Shown: one piece after another, positions 60,036 through 64,000 of the stretch
How the letters are laid out: every line of letters begins with the position of its first letter
Numbering within the stretch: position 1 is the first letter of the stretch
Assembly: GCA_950295325.1 (NCBI GenBank)
Contig: OX485805.1
Location: 33,651,501-33,715,500 of the forward strand
Direction of reading: 5' to 3'
Length of the DNA: 64,000 nucleotides
Source: Polytrichum commune
Lineage: Eukaryota; Streptophyta; Polytrichopsida; Polytrichales; Polytrichaceae
Notes under the pieces: generated by a model
What the model was told of the DNA's origin: nothing
The model's input: only the letters and a program-made list of their open reading frames with translations
Databases searched by the model: none
Made by a program: the position numbers and the translations under genes

Positions 60036-60347
60036 CTCACTAGGCGCCTCTTTGTCGTCGTCGTCCTGTTCAGGCTCTTCGTAGTCGTCGCCCTCTAAGT
60101 CGTGTCTATCAATGTCCATGGCATCGATATCCACACCGGGTGAAGGATCTCGGGGAGCATCCTCCAACAACAGTGCTGGGGTTGCATGTTGTTGACGATG
60201 AGGTTGCGAAGCTCTGCCGTGCGCAGCGTCATCCTCCTCTTCATCTTGGAAGTCTACTGCCCGAAGGGGACGAATGTGTTCAATCTTACCGGGCAGCGTG
60301 TGCACAAAGCAAGAGTCCATATACGAAAACACATGTTGGTCGTTCAT
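60036..60347 (-). CDS. minus-strand exon D: possible start of a second gene
   Basis: An acceptor CATGTAG lies at 60354-60352, and an ATG at 60347 opens a frame beginning MNDQHVFSYMDSCFVHTLPG that turns acidic (DEEEDDAAHGR, DDYEEPEQDDDDKEAP). The frame does not match the phase of exon C spliced into this acceptor, so either this ATG starts a separate gene or there is a frame error. It shares frame with exon E but a TAG (60033-60035) intervenes; a GTGAGT donor at 60041 might skip it, though phases then disagree. Unresolved. Confidence 0.45.
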
Positions 60348-60439
60348 GTGCCTACATGAACAATATAAATGTTATGTAACTTGACCCATTTAAAACAAAA
60401 ACTTCAACCTTTAAACTTCAACCCTCTCAAACTTAAAGT

Positions 60440-60539
60440 CCTCCCCACTTAAAATCCCCCCTGCAGTGTACAAGGGAGGTTCCTCTCGGCCGAGAGGAAC
60501 CTCCCTTGTATACTGCAGGGAAGATTTTAAGTGGGGAGG
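60440..60539. repeat. G/C-rich palindrome P1 (arms ~50 bp)
   Basis: Centred between 60489 and 60490 (CTCTCGGCCGAGAG). The inner 62 bases (60459-60520) pair with one mismatch, and the pairing continues with two mismatches to about 60440 and 60539 (CCCCACTTAAAATC and GATTTTAAGTGGGG). It lies inside the intron between exons C and D. Shared core with P2-P4: GGGAGGTTCCTC and its complement. Confidence 0.92.
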
Positions 60540-60582
60540 GAGGCAGTGAGGGAGTAGGTGTAGGGTGTTGCAGAGAACATAC

Positions 60583-61971
60583 CAATGCGGCAGCAATTGG
60601 CTTCAAACCGCCGAATAAGTTAATCACGACTCCTCCCGTGCTTCCAAGGAAGCTGAAAAACGATAGATAAACCTCCATTCGCAACTCTCCCCGGGTCACT
60701 TCGTATGAAAGTTCGGACCACTCCTTGGGGTTCACATTGTAACGCCGAGCTTCAGGCGGCATCATTGGACATCGGAAGATTTTGTGGCCCGGGAGGATGC
60801 TCGGGCAAGTAAGGAAGTCCACGTAAATCATCGGTGACTCCCTCTTGCAGTCCACTTCCTTGTAGAATGGATAATTCTCGGCGTGACAAGGTAAATACAC
60901 CGACGGGATATTCAGGAACGTCTGCGGATGCTTACGAATTATGGCTGAGATAAATTCCTCAGCTGCGTTGTGGTTTCGCAAGTCGGAGACAATCATCCAA
61001 GTTGGGATGGTCTTGAGTCCGGGAGACCATATTGGATCCGTAAAATACTTCACCAAGGACTCCACGACCGAAGAGGACACTGGTTGATCGACACAACCTG
61101 GAATGAATCTAAAGTCTATGACCCCCCCTGTTATGGTGAACTTCGACATCCAATCAAGATCACGCTTATCTTGCACAGGGATCAACAACTTCCTTTTGAG
61201 AGCGTTGTACTCGACATATCGTGTAATCACCTGTCCGTCATTCTCTTCAAGGTTCGTATGATGCCACTCATTCAACAAACGCAGACATGTTGGGGGCGGA
61301 TCCAAGAACTTGTTATTAGGCATCCGCTTCTTGTTCAGCCAACTATCAGTAGCAACCTGGTAAAGCTTCACCCACTTGGCCTTCGAGATACAGTGGTCCT
61401 TTTTGAATTTAGACCAAACGGATCGGTTGAGACACTCAGCACCCTCTGCGTCCTTTCCCCAAATGCCAAGATCTTTTGGGTCATGTACTAACAATTCTTG
61501 CAGCAATATGTTTTTCCACTTCCTAAAGATACACCACGACTTCAAGAGTGACACATTAGAGTTCTTTGTTGACCTGAAAGTCACTCTAGGAACCTCTTCG
61601 TCTGGCCTCACTTCGAGTATTCGTTTTGCACACAAAAGATAGTCAGGCTTAGTCAAACCGGCCAAGACCCTAAAAGTTTCTCGAGTCAATGGTTTGCAGA
61701 TATAAGGCTTCTCCTCGAATGTGGTTGCCGATTTCTTCTTCTCATGACACGCTCGTTGTCTCTGTTGCGCTTCGAGGTATTCATCCAAATAGGTTGATCC
61801 TGGCTTGTCGGGATTCATGAGGGTCCCCTTCTCATGCGCAATGAAGATCTTCTTCCACAACCTGGCAGTCTCATCGTTGGCCATGATGATTGCGAGCTCA
61901 GCATTAAGGTCCGCGTGAGTGATACCTCTCGCAATGGCAGTGAACGAAGCCTCCATGCTTGTTGTGAAATT
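60583..61971 (-). CDS. minus-strand gene exon C: large globular domain with methyltransferase-like end
   Basis: 463 codons between acceptor CACATTGCAG and donor TTG|GTATGT, phase 0 at both ends. It begins NFTTSMEASFTAIARGITHA. Visible features are a charged segment (EYLEAQQRQRACHEKKKS), a Trp-rich stretch (SWCIFRKWKNILL), TWMIVSDLRNHNAAEEF, and near the end PMIYVDFLTCP followed by GSTGGVVINLFGGLKPIAAAL. The last two resemble the DPPY-type and motif-I (DxFxGxG) segments of N6/N4 DNA methyltransferases in permuted order, but key residues differ (NLFGG for DxFxG), so activity is doubtful. In prokaryotes ParB-like domains are often fused to such methylases, which suits exon B. Otherwise unrecognised. 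No stops inside. Confidence 0.65.
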
Positions 61972-62096
61972 CTGCAATGTGGAAGTGTTAGAATACAAAC
62001 ATAAGGGAAATAGACAGGAGAGATGGAGTGGGAAAGAAATCAACCATGGCATCATGGTAGCTAGCTATTTAGGTAGTCATGTCTTTTTAGGAATGT

Positions 62097-62172
62097 ATCC
62101 CTCCCATGAAGTGCTCAAGGGAGGTACCTCTCGGCCGAGAGGAACCTCCCTTGAGCACTTCATGGGAGGGAT
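62097..62172. repeat. palindrome P2 (arms 38 bp)
   Basis: Centre between 62134 and 62135. The arms pair over 38 bases, the only visible mismatch being GTACC against GAACC. Inner core CTCTCGGCCGAGAG as in P1; outer arms ATCCCTCCCATGAAGTG. Lies in the intron between exons B and C. Confidence 0.92.
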
Positions 62173-62186
62173 CCTTTGAGAAATAT

Positions 62187-62222
62187 ATGGGAGGTTCCTC
62201 GCGGCCGCGAGGAACCTCCCAT
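62187..62222. repeat. palindrome P3 (arms 18 bp, perfect)
   Basis: Centre CGCGGCCGCG at 62204/62205 (includes GCGGCCGC), arms ATGGGAGGTTCCTCGCGG and complement. Variant core: C-to-G exchange in both arms relative to P1/P2, i.e. a compensatory pair. Confidence 0.92.
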
Positions 62223-62257
62223 GATCACTGCAAGGGAGGCTCCCTTGAGAAATATAT

Positions 62258-62289
62258 GGGAGGTTCCTCTCGGCCGAGAGGAACCTCCC
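62258..62289. repeat. palindrome P4 (arms 16 bp, perfect)
   Basis: Centre 62273/62274, arms GGGAGGTTCCTCTCGG and complement. The left flank AGAAATAT matches that of P3, so P3 and P4 share flanking sequence as well as the core. Confidence 0.92.
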
Positions 62290-62364
62290 TTGAGAACTAC
62301 ATAGGAGTGAGGGAGTTTGAAGGGAGGGAGTGAAGAAGTGCATTGTATGAATATGCATACTTAC

Positions 62365-63189
62365 TTTCCATGCCTCCATCATTTTGGGGTCAAGCGTTGC
62401 CTCAGCTTTGTTAACCCTTTGCTTCTGGGGCCTGCCTAGTTTCACCCACACTCTACGACAATACATAATCTGGGTTGTCCAAGTAGGAGTGAACTTGTTA
62501 ACTGAATTGGAGTTATTTAGGGTATAAGATAGGCGGACTGTCATGTTTGGATCCTCGCTCCAGACAATTGTACAAGGCCACGTCTTCAATTTATCTTTCA
62601 ATGTTTGTTCTGTATCTTTGTGCCCTATAATTTCCCTTGATGCAGCCACGCTGTGTTGACCGTTGATAATGAGAAAATTTCCATTCTTGATGTCGTTCCA
62701 AGTCATCCCTTCTCTCCATCTTTCACCCTTATTGAGCTTCGGCATTAGGCAAATATTGTGATGAGGCCATGCCGGTGGAGTCTGTATAAGGTAGTTCTTC
62801 ATAAGTGTTACCCCGGCTTCATTCAGTGGGCGAGTAACCTGGTAAGATTTAGCTTGCATCATTTTCTTGATGTGGACATGGAAAACTTTCTCCACACCGA
62901 AAGGGTAAAGGTGTCCAAATAATTGGACAAACTTTTTCCGGTCCGCTGCAGCTTCCTCCAAACTTGGTTCCTCTCCATGCGCGATAACTCTCCCCTTCTC
63001 TGCTGCAGTGAGCACTAGGGGAGTTTCATCTGTGTCATCCGTCGCCTTCATCTTCTTAGCCTTGGTCTTCCTGGGTTCATCAGTTGTCCTCTTCGTGGCC
63101 GGGGGTTTCCTTGGGCCCGTTGTCTCCTCGAGATTGTTGTCAAGAATTGGCGTTGGGTTGAGGGTCCTGGCCAACGGACCAATGTCACC
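62365..63189 (-). CDS. minus-strand gene exon B: ParB-like domain
   Basis: Open from just after TAA 63192-63190 to donor AAA|GTAAGT (62365/62364), phase 0. The N-terminal part is basic (KKPPATKRTTDE-like, TKAKKMKATDD). A globular part starts around GRVIAHGEEPSLEEAAADRK. NGNFLIINGQHSVAASREI matches the (D/N)GxHRxxAS signature of ParB/sulfiredoxin-like domains, with Ser for Arg after His. It is followed by WPCTIVWSEDPNMTVRLSYT and LNNSNSVNKFTP, corresponding to the strand and N-rich segments that follow in ParB. ParB-like folds bind DNA or nucleotides. The residue change makes catalysis uncertain. The domain call rests on pattern reading. Confidence 0.6.
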
Positions 63190-63792
63190 TTAAACATTCT
63201 TAAACCTCTTAGAAGTCTCTCGTGTTCCTCCAGCTTCCTCTCCGGGTCTCTGTTTCTTTTGTGTCTTTTTATTTCCTCCATCATCATTCCTAGAAGCGAC
63301 AAGAATCTCCGTTTGTTTCTTCTTTTGCTTCTTTAGCGCCTCCTTTTCGGACGCCTCTCTTGCATTGATATCACCTATTGCTTCAAGTATAAAATTTATG
63401 GCCTTCTTGGAAATGCCAGAACCCATCATTCTCTCCATATCTTCTTTGTCCGCAGTAGGGAGCGTCGAGATTGATTGCGTGAACGGCTCCATATGGAATT
63501 TGTGTCTCTTGCAATCGATGGACAAAATTCGTGTTTCAAACCCTTCGATGACCGACACGTTTAGTTTGTCGCTATCACTAATAGCAGCCGAGGTAATTGC
63601 ATTTCCCGGGTTTGGAATCCAGCTTTTGTCCACCCGGTACGCGAATGTTAATTTTAGAGGCGATTCATTGTCTTTTCTATGTACTTGCAGCGACCAGTGT
63701 CGCAAGTGGGTGTCCCTTAATTCCCAGTGGACACCCTTCGGCCCCACTTGGATATCCCCAACAAGATCGGTCCATAAAACTTCTCTCTCCAT
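63190..63792 (-). CDS. minus-strand gene exon A: unknown domain with basic tail
   Basis: From ATG 63792 (or acceptor TCGTGCAG, exon start 63797) to TAA 63190. It encodes VLWTDLVGDIQVGPKGVHWE, a beta-rich-looking segment, then GSGISKKAINFILEAIGDIN and a Lys-rich tail (KKQKKKQ, NKKTQKKQRP) like a nuclear-localisation signal. The TAA is in frame with exon B, with only six codons between, so either A is a complete small protein of 200 residues followed by another gene, or A-B is one exon with a nonsense mutation. No family recognised. It may have an upstream exon beyond the window. Confidence 0.5.
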   Translation of the reverse strand: MEREVLWTDLVGDIQVGPKGVHWELRDTHLRHWSLQVHRKDNESPLKLTFAYRVDKSWIPNPGNAITSAAISDSDKLNVSVIEGFETRILSIDCKRHKFHMEPFTQSISTLPTADKEDMERMMGSGISKKAINFILEAIGDINAREASEKEALKKQKKKQTEILVASRNDDGGNKKTQKKQRPGEEAGGTRETSKRFKNV

Positions 63793-63914
63793 GTCACCTG
63801 CACGAATCATTGAAATGGTTAGTGTGTGTGGACTGCATGAAAGAGTGTGAAGTCTCAAGAGTGTGGTGTGAAAGAGAACCTCAAGAGTGGTGTGATAGTG
63901 TTTCTACATTGCGA

Positions 63915-63957
63915 AGGGGAGGAGGATCCTCTCGCCCGCGAGGAACCACCTCCCCCG
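63915..63957. repeat. imperfect palindrome P5
   Basis: GGGGAGGAGGATCCTCTCGC and, on the other arm, GCGAGGAACCACCTCCCC pair imperfectly around CCCG. It is a diverged member of the P1-P4 family in the 5' flank or first intron of the minus-strand gene. Confidence 0.6.
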
Positions 63958-64000
63958 CTCACAGTGAGCCCTTGTGAGGTTATCAAGCTCACAGAGCCAG

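Noticed and set aside
60036-60347. Direct splicing of exon C into exon D
   Set aside because: Exon C ends in phase 0 but the only acceptor near 60352 puts the open frame of D out of phase, so I kept D as a possible separate start.

Overview
The window looks like nuclear DNA of a land plant with a large, transposon-rich genome, probably not a crown angiosperm. The evidence is one clean plant AT-hook/PPC gene, GT-AG introns, a CACTA element with a 3-bp target duplication, MITEs, tRNA-derived SINE candidates and several LINE relics. A non-seed plant (fern, lycophyte or bryophyte) is my best guess, but this is inference. I found no prokaryotic genes, rRNA, CRISPR array or convincing tRNA gene.

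Layout. 1-111 may be the last exon of a gene that begins outside the window. 112-4000 is intergenic with one MITE. 4000-6420 holds the only confident intact host gene: an intronless clade-A AHL (AT-hook plus PPC domain) with a purine-rich upstream region, a possible G-quadruplex and a poly(A) signal. 6.4-26.9 kb has no gene and carries MITEs, a tandem array of about 180-bp units, a hairpin and microsatellites.

26.9-36.05 kb is a nearly complete non-LTR retrotransposon on the + strand. It encodes, in order, a 2A-like ribosome-skipping motif, an APE-type endonuclease with all its motifs, a reverse transcriptase with YADD, a region resembling a phage-type adenine methyltransferase, an RNase H, and a C-terminal zinc-knuckle plus restriction-like endonuclease (RPD...E) module. 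This is a dual-endonuclease layout like that described for Dualen/RandI elements. It is broken by three in-frame TAA codons, one frameshift and a 1,263-bp CACTA element with perfect ends and a CCA target duplication. That CACTA element in turn contains a SINE-like segment.

36-54.5 kb is intergenic and holds decayed LINEs at 40.5-43.3 kb (itself split by a MITE) and 46.56-47.16 kb (minus strand), more MITEs and a SINE candidate.

54.5-63.9 kb carries a minus-strand multi-exon gene or gene pair that I do not recognise as a known family. In transcription order it has a novel domain with a basic tail, a ParB-like segment, a region ending in a methyltransferase-like glycine motif, an acidic low-complexity region, an FCP1/NIF-type HAD phosphatase domain with an altered first motif, and duplicated C-terminal repeats. 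Most inferred introns are phase 0. In-frame stops, a one-base frameshift and a C12 tract suggest decay. Its first two introns and 5' flank carry a family of G/C-rich near-perfect palindromes, the most unusual DNA structure here.

The two most interesting loci are the 2A-bearing dual-endonuclease LINE and the palindrome-associated ParB/phosphatase gene.
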